Shown here: positions 1 to 13,558 of the stretch, piece by piece | Position numbering within the stretch: the first letter of the stretch is position 1 | Layout: every line of letters starts with the position of its first letter | Assembly: GCA_000349905.1 (NCBI GenBank) | Contig: KB722756.1 | Location: forward strand, 576,576-640,575 | From: Volvariella volvacea V23 | Lineage: Eukaryota; Basidiomycota; Agaricomycetes; Agaricales; Pluteaceae | DNA length: 64,000 bases | Direction of reading: 5' to 3' | The notes under the pieces: generated by a model | What the model was told of the DNA's origin: nothing | Seen by the model: only the letters and a program-made list of their open reading frames with translations | Databases searched by the model: none | Translations under genes and position numbers: made by a program

Positions 1-1949
1 GGGCATTCTTCTGTGCGTGCTAATCAACCGCAAACCCAGATCATCGCCATCGTGACCAAGACCACCAGCCTCCTAGAGCGCCACCCATCGTCAGGACTGA
101 ACGCAAATCACCACCCGATAAAGGCCCTCTGCAGTCAAACTGGCAGACTCCAAACCAACCTCGAGACGTATCTCTGCTGCGACAGGCAACACTCATGAGG
201 AGTGTCGCCCTTTTCCCGAAGGAGTCACAGCTTTGGCTTGAGAAAATCGTCAGCCCAACGTGCAAGCGAACCCCTCGAAATGATGACTACATCATCCAAT
301 GCAAGACGGATGCGATAGCAACCCTGATCATCAGCTGAAAGCTCGACCAGATAGCAATGGGGTATAAAAACGAATTGACGCGGGAAGAACTACCACCACC
401 CCGTCACAAAATGAACCTGGAAGGATCTTGGCCTACTCAAAAGCCATCAGACGCATCCAACTCCGAAATCCAAGTAGGCACGGGAGTAGAACAACCGCGC
501 TCGTCGACCGGAAGAACACATCTGAAACGCCATAACACAAGTGAGAGTCAGACTACTAACGCATGGCTTGAACACCATAGGTTGCCTTTCTGTCGGAAAG
601 GTCAACAAGTTGGGGGCAGCAATGACCGAACCTGGCGTAAATCGATTGAAGTCAGTGAGAGAAGCAGAGAAGCAGACAAATGAGTCTCGAGGAACATCAA
701 ACCGATGTAGTGTGCCGTGCCACGGGCGTTGAAGGATGCTGTCCATATGAGATGACGAAGCCACACTCCCCTGTGCGTATCCTTATGAGCGCTTCCGTCC
801 TCCACTGCTTGGGTCCTCGCCTCTACAAGTCGCTGTAGCCGATGCGAGCTTCGATGCGCACGCCGGCGCTTCTAGACTTCTCCTTCGCGCCGTTGAATAC
901 CATCTAACTGGATTCATCCGGGTTGAAGTAGCCTACGGCGGTCGTAGCCCGCTTGGGCGCCACCGGGGTTTGGGTTACTCATCGACAGAACTAAAACTGA
1001 AGACGATTCCCCAGGGTAGGGTCAGAGACCAAGGCCTCGAGCACCCTGTACGTGGGCCGGTTATCTCCTGGGAGTGTTGGATCAGGCTAGAACATCGAGT
1101 GCGTGGTGAAAGGGGTAGGATGTTCCAAGTGACAGGCAAGGGAGCCCCGTAAAGGGCGTGTATGGAACCTGTCATGATGCCACATAATCTTACCACTAGG
1201 GCCAATGTACGGATCAGCTCCACCTCCAAGAAGTCTCTCATTGTCCCGCGACGCATCTCTGGTAGACCGAGTCCCAAGAACGAAGCCCAACTCCACCATG
1301 AACCCACGCGTTTCCGGTGCCACCTTCCCTATGCAATCAACGCCTACCTGTCGGCATCAAAGAGACAGGAACTAGTCCCTGCGTATGATACCAAGGGTCG
1401 GCAGAGAAAGCTTGGGACCCCGAGGATGCACAAGCGGGGTTCTGTGGGGTGAAGCTTGACTTGTTCCGTGACTGGAAACGGCCCACTTTCCGAAGACGCG
1501 TTATGAGACTACTTGAAGGCTTCATTGCTGAAAAGGGTGGCCACAAGCGGAGACAAAAACGTAGCACCCTCAGATGTTGTCCAACCTGATTTGAGACTAG
1601 CCAATCCATCCGGCGAAAGTTGGGTGCACCGAGACCGAGAGTAGTGTAGGGGTTAGAGGCCTAGCCATTTTGGCTGGAGGCGAACACGAGACGAGGTCAA
1701 GCAGAGGATTCAAGAGAGCAAGGGACCTGGAGCGTAGAGGGTCTGGGGAGCTGCAGTTCGACCATCATGGAGGTTGCATGAAACGATCAGAGTCCGAGCC
1801 ACCCTATGTATGCGTTTACTGGAACCAAACAACACGACAATATGGCCAAATAACAGCACAAACAGTAATTGAACGCGCTGTCACAGTCGCGTCGCGTGAC
1901 ACGGAAGCTGCGTGACGCTAGGGCAAACTTCTCCCACCTGCAAACGACA
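1..1949. other. No recognisable gene upstream of POL2
   Basis: No open stretch here resembles a known protein. All frames are broken by stops within about 110 codons, and joining frames gave no conserved motif. The final part, about 1700-1949, should contain the promoter and 5' leader of POL2. The rest may be old intergenic DNA or a heavily decayed element, but no terminal repeats or transposase/reverse transcriptase motifs were seen. Confidence 0.5.
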
Positions 1950-4900
1950 ATGGCCCGCGGTCGCGGCGGCTTCGGATTATCTGCCTCTCGAGGAGGCGGA
2001 GGAGGCGGGGGACGGGGTTCTTATCGAGGTGGTTGGCGCGGAGGAAGGGGCAGGGGCCGTGGCGGTCGATCGAGGGTAGACCCAGGTCCAGCGCCAAAAC
2101 GGGAAGAAGACGGCAGCCAGCTCGCAGAAAGGTTCGAAAAAGTCTCGTTGGAGGATGAGATTGACGAGAAATTGGGTTTTGGGCGCAAATCAGAGGGCGG
2201 AAAGAAGGAGGGTTGGCTGATAAATATGCATCCAGTAAGCCATCAACGTTGGTGCCAGTGCAGCCGCTCAACACTTGGCTATCCAGACCCTCGTTAAGGA
2301 TCCAGAGTGGCCCGGAGGAAGGGCAGCAGTTGATTATTACTTTATTGAAGATGACGGTGGGATGTTCAAGGCCACCTTCCTTTACGAGCCTTATTTTATC
2401 ATTGCATGCAAGGTATGCTTTCACGCGGCAAATTTTCTTTCACTAACAATTGCCCAGCCTGGAACAGAGTCAGGCGTCGAAGAATGGCTGCGCAAAAAGT
2501 ACGAGGGGATAGTCTATCGTATAACCCGCGAGAAGAAAGAAGATCTGAAGATGCCGAACCACCTCATGGGGCACCAACGACTCTTCCTCAGGCTTGCCTT
2601 CCGCAATATCTCTGACCTCCTTACAATTCGACGAGATATCGAGCCCCTCGCCTCCCTTAACCGTCAAAAGCGTGGAGCCGTAGATGCATATGCTGAAGTC
2701 GTCAATGCAACGGCAGGACCAACGATGGACATCGAAATGGACGATGATACAGGAGACCTGGGCGGACGGACGGGAACAGGTGCCGGGTCGCGGGACAAAG
2801 ACCCACGGGAGTGCATTATCGATATTCGCGAGTACGATGTGCCATATTACCTGCGAGTTGCCATCGACAACGAAATCCGCGTAGGTCTATGGTATGAGAT
2901 CACGTTCAACGCTGGCCAGCCTTCCTTCAAACACCTCGCCGAGCGTGTCAAGCGTGCCGACCCCATTGTTATGGCTTTCGATATCGAAACGACGAAAGCA
3001 CCACTCAAGTTCCCTGATCAAGCTACGGACCAAGTCATGATGATTTCATACATGGTGGATGGCCAGGGTTATCTTATTACTAACCGTGAAATCGTCAGCG
3101 AAGATATCGATAACTTTGACTATACACCGAAAGGGGGATATGAAGGGCCCTTTGAAATATTCAACGAAGCCGATGAGGTATGTCTCGTGCTTTACTTTGC
3201 TGTACACAGGGAGGATAGCGCAGTTTGATTACAGGCAGCAACTATTCGTCGTTTTTTCAGCCACATTCAAGACGTAAAACCTACCGTGATGGCGACGTTT
3301 AACGGTGACTTTTTCGATTTTCCCTTCCTCGATGCACGTGCAAAGGCAAACGGGATCGATATGTTTTATGAAACGGGATTCGCGGTCGACTCGGAGGGTG
3401 AATATAAGAGTCGGGGTTGCGTCCATATGGATTGCTTCCGTTGGGTGAAGCGAGACTCGTATTTGCCCCAAGGAAGTCAGGGTTTGAAGGCAGTTACTAC
3501 TGCAAAGCTGGGTTATAATCCCATTGAGTTGGATCCCGAACTAATGACACCGTAAGTAAATTTATGCCCCGCGTCACATCGATGTTCAGTCTTTTCCAGA
3601 TATGCCCAAGAACAACCTCAAGTGCTGGCACAATACTCAGTCTCAGATGCCGTCGCAACATATTATCTTTACATGAAATACGTTCACCCTTTCATTTTCT
3701 CTTTGTGTAATATCATTCCATTATGCCCTGACGAGGTTCTCCGGAAAGGTAGTGGTACCTTGTGTGAGACTTTGCTTATGGTGAGAGATATGTGTCGTTC
3801 TTATGACAATTGCTCACTGGCTATAGGTTGAAGCGTACAGAGGCAGAATTATCATGCCCAATAGGCACGAGGAATCTCTAGGAAATATGTACGATGGACA
3901 CTTGCTCGCATCTGAAACATATGTCGGCGGACATGTCGAAGCGTTGGAGGCTGGGGTGTTCCGCAGCGATATACCAACGGATTTCAAGATCGTACCTTCT
4001 GCTGTACAACAGGTGTGTTTGTTATTTGTCTATCAGTCTATTCAGTTATATGACCCATCCATGTAGTTGATTAATGAGCTGGATGCCGCCCTTACATTTT
4101 GCATAGTAGAAGAGTCCAAGGCATCATTAGACGACGTGACGAACTACGATGAAGTCAAGCACGCCATCCAACAAAAACTTGAAATCATGCGAGACAACCC
4201 AAAGCGAACAGACAATCCCTTGATCTACCATTTGGACGTTGCCGCCATGTACCCGAACATCATGTTGTCCAACCGACTTCAACCCGATTCCATGGTCGAC
4301 GAAGCCACCTGCGCCGTTTGCGATTTCAACCGACCTGGCAAGACCTGCGATCGCAGACTCGATTGGGCGTGGCGTGGCGAGTTCTTCCCCGCTCATCGCG
4401 ACGAGTTCAATATGATCAAGCATGCTCTTATGCAAGAGACTTTTCCGCCTAAACGCGCTAATGGACCGCAGCGAAAGTTCCACGAGCTTAGTGCTGCAGA
4501 GCAGACTGCGTTGCTGCACAAGCGCTTGGGAGATTACTCGCGAAAGGTATACAAGAAGACCAAAGATACGAAGGTTGAGACGAGGAAAGCCATCGTCTGT
4601 CAAAGGGAGAATCCTTTCTACGTGGACACTGTGCGACGGTTCCGAGACCGACGTTACGAGTACAAGGGCCTGCACAAAACGTGGAAGAAGAATCTCGATA
4701 CAGCCGTGTCAGAGGGAAAGTCCCTGGCAGAGGTCGACGAAGCGAAGAAGATGATCGTCCTCTATGACTCACTTCAGCTAGCGCACAAGTGTATCCTCAA
4801 CTCTTTCTACGGCTATGTCATGCGTAAAGGTGCTCGCTGGCACTCGATGGAGATGGCCGGAATTACTTGTTTGACGGGAGCAACTATTATTCAGATGGCC

Positions 4901-7900
4901 CGTGCGTTAGTTGAACAAATTGGTCGGCCTCTCGAGTTGGACACGGATGGTATCTGGTGTATGCTTCCGGGTGTCTTCCCAGAGAATTTCAAGTTCAAGC
5001 TGAAGAATGGCAAGGCGATCGGTTTTTCGTACCCTTGTACCATGTTGAATCACCTCGTACATGCTCGGTTTACCAATCACCAGTATCATGACCTCAACCC
5101 CGAGACGGGCGAATACGTCGTACACAGCGAGAATTCGATTTTCTTCGAGTTGGATGGGCCTTACAAGGCTATGATCTTACCTTCTTCGAAGGAGGAAGAC
5201 AAGTTGTTGAAGAAACGTTATGCGGTGTTCAATGACGATGGGTCGTTGGCAGAGTTGAAGGGGTTCGAGGTTAAGCGAAGAGGAGAGTTGCAGCTTATCA
5301 AGATCTTCCAGTCTCAGATCTTCGAGAAGTTCTTGCTCGGAACGACAACGCAGGAGTGTTATGCTGCGGTCGCTCAGGTTGCAGATAGGTGGCTGGATGT
5401 GTTATTCACGCGAGCCGAAGCATTGGAAGACGAAGAACTAGTTGAACTTATTGCGGAAAATAGGAGTATGTCCAAGACCCTTGCTGAATACGCGGGACAG
5501 AAATCGACTTCTATCAGTACTGCTCGTCGCCTTGCGGAGTTCTTGGGAGACCAAATGGTCAAGGATAAAGGCCTGGCGTGTAAATTCATCATATCTGCGA
5601 AACCTCAAGGCGCGCCCGTCACAGAACGCGCTGTTCCTGTCGCCATCTTTGCTGCAGAGGAGAGCGTGAAACGCACGTACCTGCGAAAGTGGCTCAAGGA
5701 TAACAGCCTCACAAAGTTCGATCTGCGGTCTATCTTGGATTGGGACTATTACATCGAGCGCTTGGGCTCGGTTATACAGAAGCTGATCACCATTCCTGCA
5801 GCAATGCAAAAGGTGGCTAATCCTGTGCCACGAATTCGACACCCCGATTGGCTCCATCGACGGATAGCGGGCGCTGTAGATAAGTTCAAACAGAACAAGA
5901 TGACGGACTTTTTCAAACTCAAAGACGCGATGCAGGAGCAGGAAGAACAAGAATCGATGGATATCGAGGATATGGGACAGTCTCAAGGCCGGTTGATACT
6001 GCGCGTGGAGAAGAAAAAGCCGCAGCCTCGGGTTGAGCACGAAGCTGACGAGGACGAGTTTGAAAAGACCCCACTTCCCAACCCCTCAGTTAACTATTCT
6101 GCATGGATCAGAGCCATGAGACCGCGATGGAAGCGACGTTTGGCCGAACGTTGGGGGTCAGGTACAGCCCAGGCTGTCCCGGCGATGTTCAAAGGGACCA
6201 AGGTACGAGCTAGTGCTCGTTGGGATATCGTCCAGATTAGGCCGAGCAAAACTCCTGGACGGTTCATATTATGGCTGTACATTGGTGGAGAACTCACCTC
6301 GGTGCCGTTGAGGATACCGCGAGAATTTTACATACACTTACGGTCACCACCGAAGAAGGATTTCTTTCAGGCTCAGCACTACGTTTCCGAGAAGGTTACG
6401 AAGCATCTCCCCCGAGATGTACCACTTAAAAACTTGTACAAGATTACCGTGAGAGAGGAGGTGTATGACGAGATTCATGAGCACTTCATCGATCTCACGA
6501 ACGACCCCAATGTGGATGGTGTTTACGAACTACAAGTAAGTTCAGTGCATCTTGATCCCTTCTCGCAACTAACCTTTGTCAGCTTCCTCTTGTTATCCGC
6601 GGTCTCCTCAAACTGGGCAAGACATGTAGCGTTGAAGATCCATTGATGACCTTGAACCGGGCCCGGACTGCAGGTTTCGACCTCCATCAACTCGATCGTT
6701 GCATGACTGCCTCCTCACGACAGAAATACATCGATGGCGGTGCGAATGGGAAATATATCTTCCTCTACCATGCCTATTCCTCCAGCAATCCGGTACACGT
6801 CTTTGCCCTATTCCCTCCGAGTGGATCGGTCAAACTCCATCTTGTCGACCCAGCCACTAGGCGTCAACCTATACCACGTCTCGAGGAAAACTATGCTGAA
6901 CTACTTCGTAAGCGACTTGAAGCTTATGGGAAAAGTGATTCCTATACCTACCCTCCCACTCGAGCGTTCGACACGAGCTATCATTCCAATGACATCACAG
7001 CCCTAAAGGCTATCTCTCGGGAGCTGGGAATTTTGGAAGACAAATCGCTTGCCGTAGTCATTTCTTCAAGCAAGGACCAGTCTTATTATGACCGCCTCGT
7101 TCCCAAATTATCCAAATTCCCGATCTTATCCATGTCCAAAGCCAGAAGTCCGCATACTCTAGACGTCTTCCCGTGGCAAACCCATGTGGCGAATAAGATG
7201 CTGAATCGTTATCTGTCCTTGGGGCCATGGATTGATCGTATGATCGCTCTGGCCGACTATTACGATGTGCCTATTGGGCACATCGAAGGTGATCAGCCTC
7301 TCCTTCTGGCGGACATCAGCTTTGCGCGTCGGCTGACCCAGCAAGATATGGTCTTATGGTGGGCTCCTGGGGAGAAGCCTGATCTTGGCGGTATCGAAAA
7401 CGATAAACGTCCGACAGAGGAATTGCAGAAGACCGAGTTCTTGTCACCTGGAGCGTATGCTAATGTTTGTCTGGAGATATCCGTCAGAAATCTCGCCGTA
7501 AACTCGGTCCTGCAGTCAGTGATGGTAAATGAACTGGAGGGAAGCGGAGGAACCACAGCGTTTGACTCTGTATCCCGTACCCTGGACGAATATTCGAAAG
7601 CCGACGGGACACGAGACTTGACATTGGGCGACATCAACCTGTCGACGCAGACGTTTAACATTCTCAAGTCAATGATCAAATCGTGGTTGATCGACAAGAT
7701 CCAAAATAACTTCGAGGGTCCAGCCAATCTCGTCTTGGACCACTTCTGGCGCTGGATCAGTTCCAGTACGTCCAACATGTATGAACCCGCGTTACACCGA
7801 TTCGTCCACAGTCTTATGCGCAAAGTCTTCATTCAACTTATCGCGGAGTTTAAGCGACTTGGGTCTCATGTCATCCTCGCTGATTTCAGTCGATTGCTAC

Positions 7901-9055
7901 TTGCAACATCCAAACCTCCAGGTACAGCATATGCATACGCAAATTATATCACGACCGCTATCACATCTCACGAGCTATTTCAACATATCTACCTAACGCC
8001 TGAACGATTTTACGACTTTTTATTGTTTATGGATCAAGCAAATATGGGTGGCGTGGTTTGTGAAGACCCGCTGGCACTCGAACCGCCGCAAGAGTTGGCA
8101 ATGGAGATGAGGTGGAACATCAACGAGTTCCTGCCTCCTGCGATTCAAAGGGACTTTAACGCTGCTATTCAATTTTTCATCGTCGAGCTATATCAAATTC
8201 GCCAAAAAACAAACAACGAATCTCGGGTGCCCCTCCGTCCACAGAGCAACGGCGACTCTGATCAGCGCGATACCACTAAGGTCAAAGAGGTTGAAATTAC
8301 GCAAGAGTTCATTTCGCGACGTCTCACAAGGAAGTTGCTGAAAACAGTTGGCAATATTCAAGAGCGCTATCACGACTCGATGATGGACGATGGGACGGAA
8401 GAGGACTTTTCATTCCCAACACCGCCTGGTTCCTACCTAATCTTCAACAACCCAGCCTTGGAATTCGTTAAATCAGTTTGCGCGGCTTATTCGGTTGCCA
8501 GGGACTATCAAGTTGAACTGGGGCTCTTGAAACGAAACCTGTTAGAACTTGTCGGTGTTCGTGAATTCGCCTCAGAAGCTACCTTCAGGAACCCATGCGA
8601 ACCATTGAAACTCTCCAGTGTCCCATGCAGGCACTGCGATGTCCTTCACGACTTTGACTTCTGTCGAGATCCAGAGTTAGCAGCAAGCACACTTGAAATG
8701 GCTCCAAAATGGCTTTGTTATAACTGTGGTGGCGAGTATGATCGGAATGCCATCGAATTCAGTCTTATTCAGGTCGTTCATAATCTCGAGCACTCATTTG
8801 CCCAACAAGATTTACGATGCTCAAAATGCCAGCAAATCCAATCCGATAATGTTTCTCGCTATTGTCAGTGTTCAGGTACATATCAACATACTTTGAACAA
8901 GGCGGATATCCGACGCAGGTTGCGGACTATTGTCAATGTTGCCACTGTTCATAAACTGAACCGCCTCAAGGTATGACCCCAACCCTTCTTCTATGTTCTC
9001 ATTTGTACTGACGATGTCTTAGGAATGCGCGCAGACCTTGCTTAATCATTGGTGA
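1950..9055 (+). CDS. POL2: DNA polymerase epsilon catalytic subunit
   Basis: Leading-strand replicative B-family DNA polymerase of the nucleus. Joining nine exons (introns 2235-2286, 2413-2457, 3178-3234, 3552-3599, 3781-3826, 4013-4066, 6536-6582, 8971-9022) gives 2,234 residues, the usual length. The proofreading exonuclease is complete: Exo I FDIETTK (D312, E314), Exo II FNGDFFD, Exo III YSVSD. Polymerase motif A is DVAAMYPN (D662), motif B has NSFYGYVM and motif C is LDTDG (D897, D899). A CxxC-x8-C group after motif A matches the CysX iron-sulfur ligands. A canonical PCNA-binding box QNKMTDFF lies at about residue 1214. The inactive second half follows, ending in two CxxC zinc modules and a short final exon ending NHW. 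The start was chosen for its CAATGG context and leads into about 40 RGG-rich residues, unusual for the family. Essentially certain apart from the exact N-terminus. Confidence 0.97.
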
Positions 9056-9218
9056 CCGAAACCTATCTGGATACCCCAAAGTGCTATCATATACTCTGCT
9101 ATTCATACCCTATGTTGTCTTAGCTGTGAACCTACATCTCATTGCAATGTATTATCGTACACGCTCAGGCATCTAACTATTTATACAAGTTCTCTTGACA
9201 ATTATTAATTGTGTCCGA
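9056..9218. other. Convergent 3' intergenic gap
   Basis: About 160 bases separate the stop of POL2 (+) from the stop of the adenylate-forming reductase (-). Both transcripts must end here, so 3' untranslated regions probably overlap. No gene seen. Confidence 0.6.
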
Positions 9219-12200
9219 TCATGAATGAAGCTGGATGGAATGCAAGGAATCGCTTAATGCATGAATTCCCTCGGGTGCGAGCTCCAGCTTTCCCGGAGCT
9301 GGCTTAATTGCAGGTATCACGCGAATTTTTTGCCAGTATCCAAGCCACGAGCCGACATCGAGATGACCCAGTTGTTCAATGGCCTGTAATGAAGGCGAAC
9401 TCTTCACCGCGTATGTCGTCGTAAGTCGTGGGAAGCCAAATGCTTCAGCGTCGTCCGAGGCTAGTGGCTTGTTAGCCGATTGGTAGTAGTCGAGCAGCCT
9501 GAGAGCTCCAGCGGCAGGCATGTCCGAGCTGGCTGATGCTTCCAGCGCCTTGAGCCAGATGTAGTATGGTACTAGAGGAACTTGAGTCAATCCCGAGATG
9601 AGGGTGAAGACCTTGTTCCACGACGTCGGGTTAGGATGGACCAAATGTAAGAATCGGTATTTGCTTCGACGCATTTCGACCATGGCAGAGGCAGCGACGT
9701 GTGCCGGAACCCAAGATATGACCTAATCGAGGCTTAACGTTTTAATAAGTATGAAGGGCAAATACTTACGCCATCGGCATTTGGCAGACAGTTGATGTAT
9801 TGACCGGATTGCACAATACTTGGTACCCATTCGTCCGCGTTCCAACTTCCATTCCGTCCACCACTAATCTGGCCGATGCGAACTATGACTGGGGATAGTG
9901 TGGTCTCCTTTGCGGCGGTATCCAGGACTTGCTCTGCCACCCACTTGGATTCAGGATAACCTGATCCAATTGCTATGGCAGCATCTGTAAGAGCAGTCTC
10001 GGGCACGAAGCCGTCCTTCCAGTCTAGTAATTCGAGAGTACGTTAGATTGAGGAGCTACAGGAGACAGGATACGACGCACTTCTTAGGACACCGATAGAA
10101 GATGCAAAGACAATTCTTGGGGGTGAAGCCTGCGGTGAGCTAAGCGCTAGATCGATTAACCGGCGAGTACCAGCGACGAATGGCTCCATGGAAGAAATAG
10201 CAACATTGAAATCAACTCTCCAAGCTGTATAAATAGCATTCGTAAGCATATTGAGCTGCATTTAAGTTGAGCTAATTTGACATACCTATGTGGAAGATCG
10301 CCGTTATGCTTTGCCTGACTTCTTGATAGACATTGAATGGAAGTCCTAATCCGTCCAACGCAGCGTCGCCTTCGAGGAATACAACCTTATCAGATTTCAA
10401 CAAATGAGTGTCTATTCCTCTGTCTTGGAAAGCAGCTCGTTGTCTCTCCAAAACCGTTTTCCCTGACTTCGCCTTTCTATTCAAGGCGTAGATTTTGGTG
10501 ATTTGTGGGTCCTGGATCATAGCTTCGAGCATATAAGAGCCTAGACCACCCGTACTACCAGTGAGCAATGCAACTTCCCCGTCGACGCGAGCCGTGCCTG
10601 GAGCGTGTTGGAAGAAACGCTGGGAGTACTTGGAGACAAACTCGTTCATCTTTGTAATTGTCGCACTAATTTGATCAGCCTGTCCGCCTGTGTTATTAAC
10701 CAAACCATGAAGATAGGTAGCGAGCTCCTGGATAGTTGGGTTGGTGTACACGAAGTTGACAGGAATATTTTTGGTTGGGATCTTTGTTGATTGGCGGAGA
10801 ACGTTGAGAACAGTGTTCCTGATCCAGGTGGCCTGCAAACTGAAAGGACGGTAAATAGCTCCACGCGGCACACCAACGTCAAATTTACCTATCACATCCA
10901 CTCTGGAAAATATCGTCTGTATCTTTGACTTGAGTGGGCATAACCTTGGTTACAATTGTGCGGATGAAATCCAGTGTTTCAGTTTGGCTGAATGTCTTTG
11001 GAAGTGGAATATCGCCTTGTGCCGATTCTTCCACTATTGTGTAAAGTTCGTTTATTTCCTTTTCATAGCGTCCGAGAATGACGTGTCTTCTGGGGGTTCC
11101 CTTTGGCGTAAATTGGAATGGCTTGGAAGGACTTGCAATAAGGATCAACTATACATGCACATAAGTCACTATGTTTCGAGTATTAGGTGTGCATTCGTTA
11201 CCTCTTTGAAGATGCGACTATGTGATGGAGCAAACTCATTTGCCTCCTCGACGGCAGACCTACAATGCAACAAGAAAAAAGCTGTCAGTATTTGCATGAG
11301 AACTACAAATTCATTTCATACCAGATAGCATTCCGATAGGCAGCGACATCATTAATATCGACCGGACAGTTAGGGATGGGCTCGACAAGAACACCAGCTT
11401 GGAATCTCCCGCGTCCAAACATCAGAGTGCTTGAAATCAGTGGGTGACGATTCATAATGGTTTCTGTGCGCGTCTGTCAGCGGACACGCCTTACCCCTGT
11501 GTTACAACTCACCCATCGGTACTGGGTTGGTCTATATTACTGCAAATCAGCGACAGATATATAAATTACGCGGACAATGCATTCTCACCTTTTCTCCTGT
11601 TGAATGCATAATTTGATCGTCTGACCTACGATGGTGTGAGTGGTAGACAAAAAGCCAATTCTTCACCCTACCTTCCATAAATCTTCCACAGTTTATGATT
11701 TAGAGGATGACGAATGAGCAAATCGTTAGTGTCATATGCTTTCACTCCACCGAACAGCTCTGAATTAAGCACAGCAGGAGAATGGGTAGTAGAACCCTGT
11801 GATATCGGGTTGGAGTTTTCAGCGCTTCGAAACTTAGTCATCATTCTCACCTTGAAGAAAAGGCGGTAGATATCCTCGTCGTGGTATTGGAACTCTGGGC
11901 TAGTGTGAGGTGAGAGCTGGAGATACCAGGAAAATAAGGATCCCTGAGCCGCTGAAACGTGAACTACGTACTTCGAAGTATTCCCAACCATCTGCAGGTG
12001 GACATACTGGCAAGAACTTGGAGCTTCCACCAAGCTCAGTTCTAGAGATGCACAAATCAATGCAAGCTACAGTACGGAGTGCAGAGATACGTACGCCCCA
12101 TAGAATGGATAGAGTTTTATACCTTGCTGATACAGCATGTCGCCGACAGACTGTTGCAATGGGGCACCGCCGAATAGCTAAGGGAAAGCCACAGTGCTAA

Positions 12201-13558
12201 TCAGCTACCTGAACAAAAGACAGGAAGACGGGCGTACGATAGCATTGAACTTCTTTAGCTTTTCTAACTTCTCTTCATTTTGCGACCATTCCTCCAGGAA
12301 TGAGGGAACGCAGAAGATCATGTTACTGTTCACTGTTGTTGCACTCTCAAATATTCTGTCAGGTGTGGGGATAACGGGAGGGTCTTGAGGTTTGAAGTTG
12401 GCCAAAGTAAGACCAGAGAGGGTCTGCGAGCATCGTTAATAAGGTAAGAAACGGAAATCCGAAAACACATACCGCCCAACAAAGTGATACCACACCCATG
12501 GCATCTACGATAAGACAGCGCCTCGTAAGTAGAAAGTATAATCACTCATGAACAACATACGGAAGAATGGAAGGGAATGGTTCGATAGGATTTGACCACA
12601 AATGTCCGTCTCGCCATAATCTAGAACAGGCTGTGTTCAGCGTTAGTCTCAAAGAAGATGTCGATTCACGAACAAGGCTGGGTTCCCCATTGAAGGAGGT
12701 TGCTATGAGTAAGCGTGATGGGCTTAGGGAATGAAGTAGAGCCTATTTGTGAGTCCGTGATCAGCCATCAATCTGATTCGAATGGCAAGTATCACCGTCG
12801 GCTCTGCGTACCCGAAGAATGTAAGATCAACGCCGTATCCTTAACATTAGTCCCAGCTACACTGGGCAATCCTTGCGGCCCTTGCAAGCTCTTGGCATCG
12901 TACAATTCTTGGAAGGAAGGCATAGGCAGTATTTCCACAGGTCTGATATCGTGTTCCTCAGTATCCATCCTCGCTAAGGCTGCCGTAGCAATGTCTTGCA
13001 TGGCCTTGTCGCCACTAACGAGGAGATAGTGGACATCCATTTTCTCCAACAGGTTTGCTACACCGGCATCAGAGTTGCGTGGTGAGATGGGGAATGAACG
13101 ATATCCAGCGCGCATGATTCCGGCGGAAATGGCGAAATAGGATAGCTGGTCTGTTAACGAAATCAGTTAGGGGTTGAATTCGTTACATGTCGAAACAGCG
13201 CTTCAAGGATGTTCGGGACAGTCTTGAGACAAGGGGAGGACTTGAAGAGCAATAAGAAATCAAGGAGTGACGCACCAGCAACCGCAAGTATACCAATCAC
13301 AGGTTTCTTCTTCTCTGTTGCAACAGACCTCGGCACAGCTTTGAGGATGATTCTGGCAGCATTGTACACTGCGTTCAGCGCATCCTTCCAACACACAGTG
13401 TTGACCTTCCCATTGTCATCATAAACGAAGAGTGGGTGATCGCCATTGTGTTGATGATGGTAGTCGAAGATCTCTGGAATGCTTAGCGAATGGTCGATTG
13501 GCGGCGGGGTGAACGTTTTGCTAGACAAGCCCTGTGGCTGTGGAAAGGAATGCGCCAT
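9219..13558 (-). CDS. Adenylate-forming reductase (A-T-R, NRPS-like)
   Basis: Single-module carboxylic acid reductase of the Lys2 / NRPS-like type: it activates an acid as an AMP ester, loads it on a phosphopantetheine arm and reduces it with NADPH. Many introns interrupt it (for example 13151-13275 and 12743-12811). Spliced, the adenylation domain has HSSGSTSFPKPI (A3), FYGATE (A5) and YGRADDQIMHSTGEK (A8). The carrier domain has GCDSLQATW with the pantetheine serine, restored only if the intron ends at the CAG before TTTGCAG. The reductase is an extended SDR with TGSTGGLGSYM for the cofactor and the YPESKW Tyr/Lys pair. All catalytic motifs are intact, so it looks functional. Start MAHSFPQPQG at 13558; an in-frame ATG lies further upstream. 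Neighbours are not biosynthetic, so this looks like a stand-alone gene and its substrate cannot be read from the sequence. Amino-adipate for lysine synthesis is possible, but secondary-metabolite reductases of this type are common in basidiomycetes. Confidence 0.9.

Noticed and set aside
1..1949. Degraded retrotransposon gag/pol
   Set aside because: Frames broken as in an old element, but no reverse transcriptase, integrase, zinc-knuckle or LTR was found.
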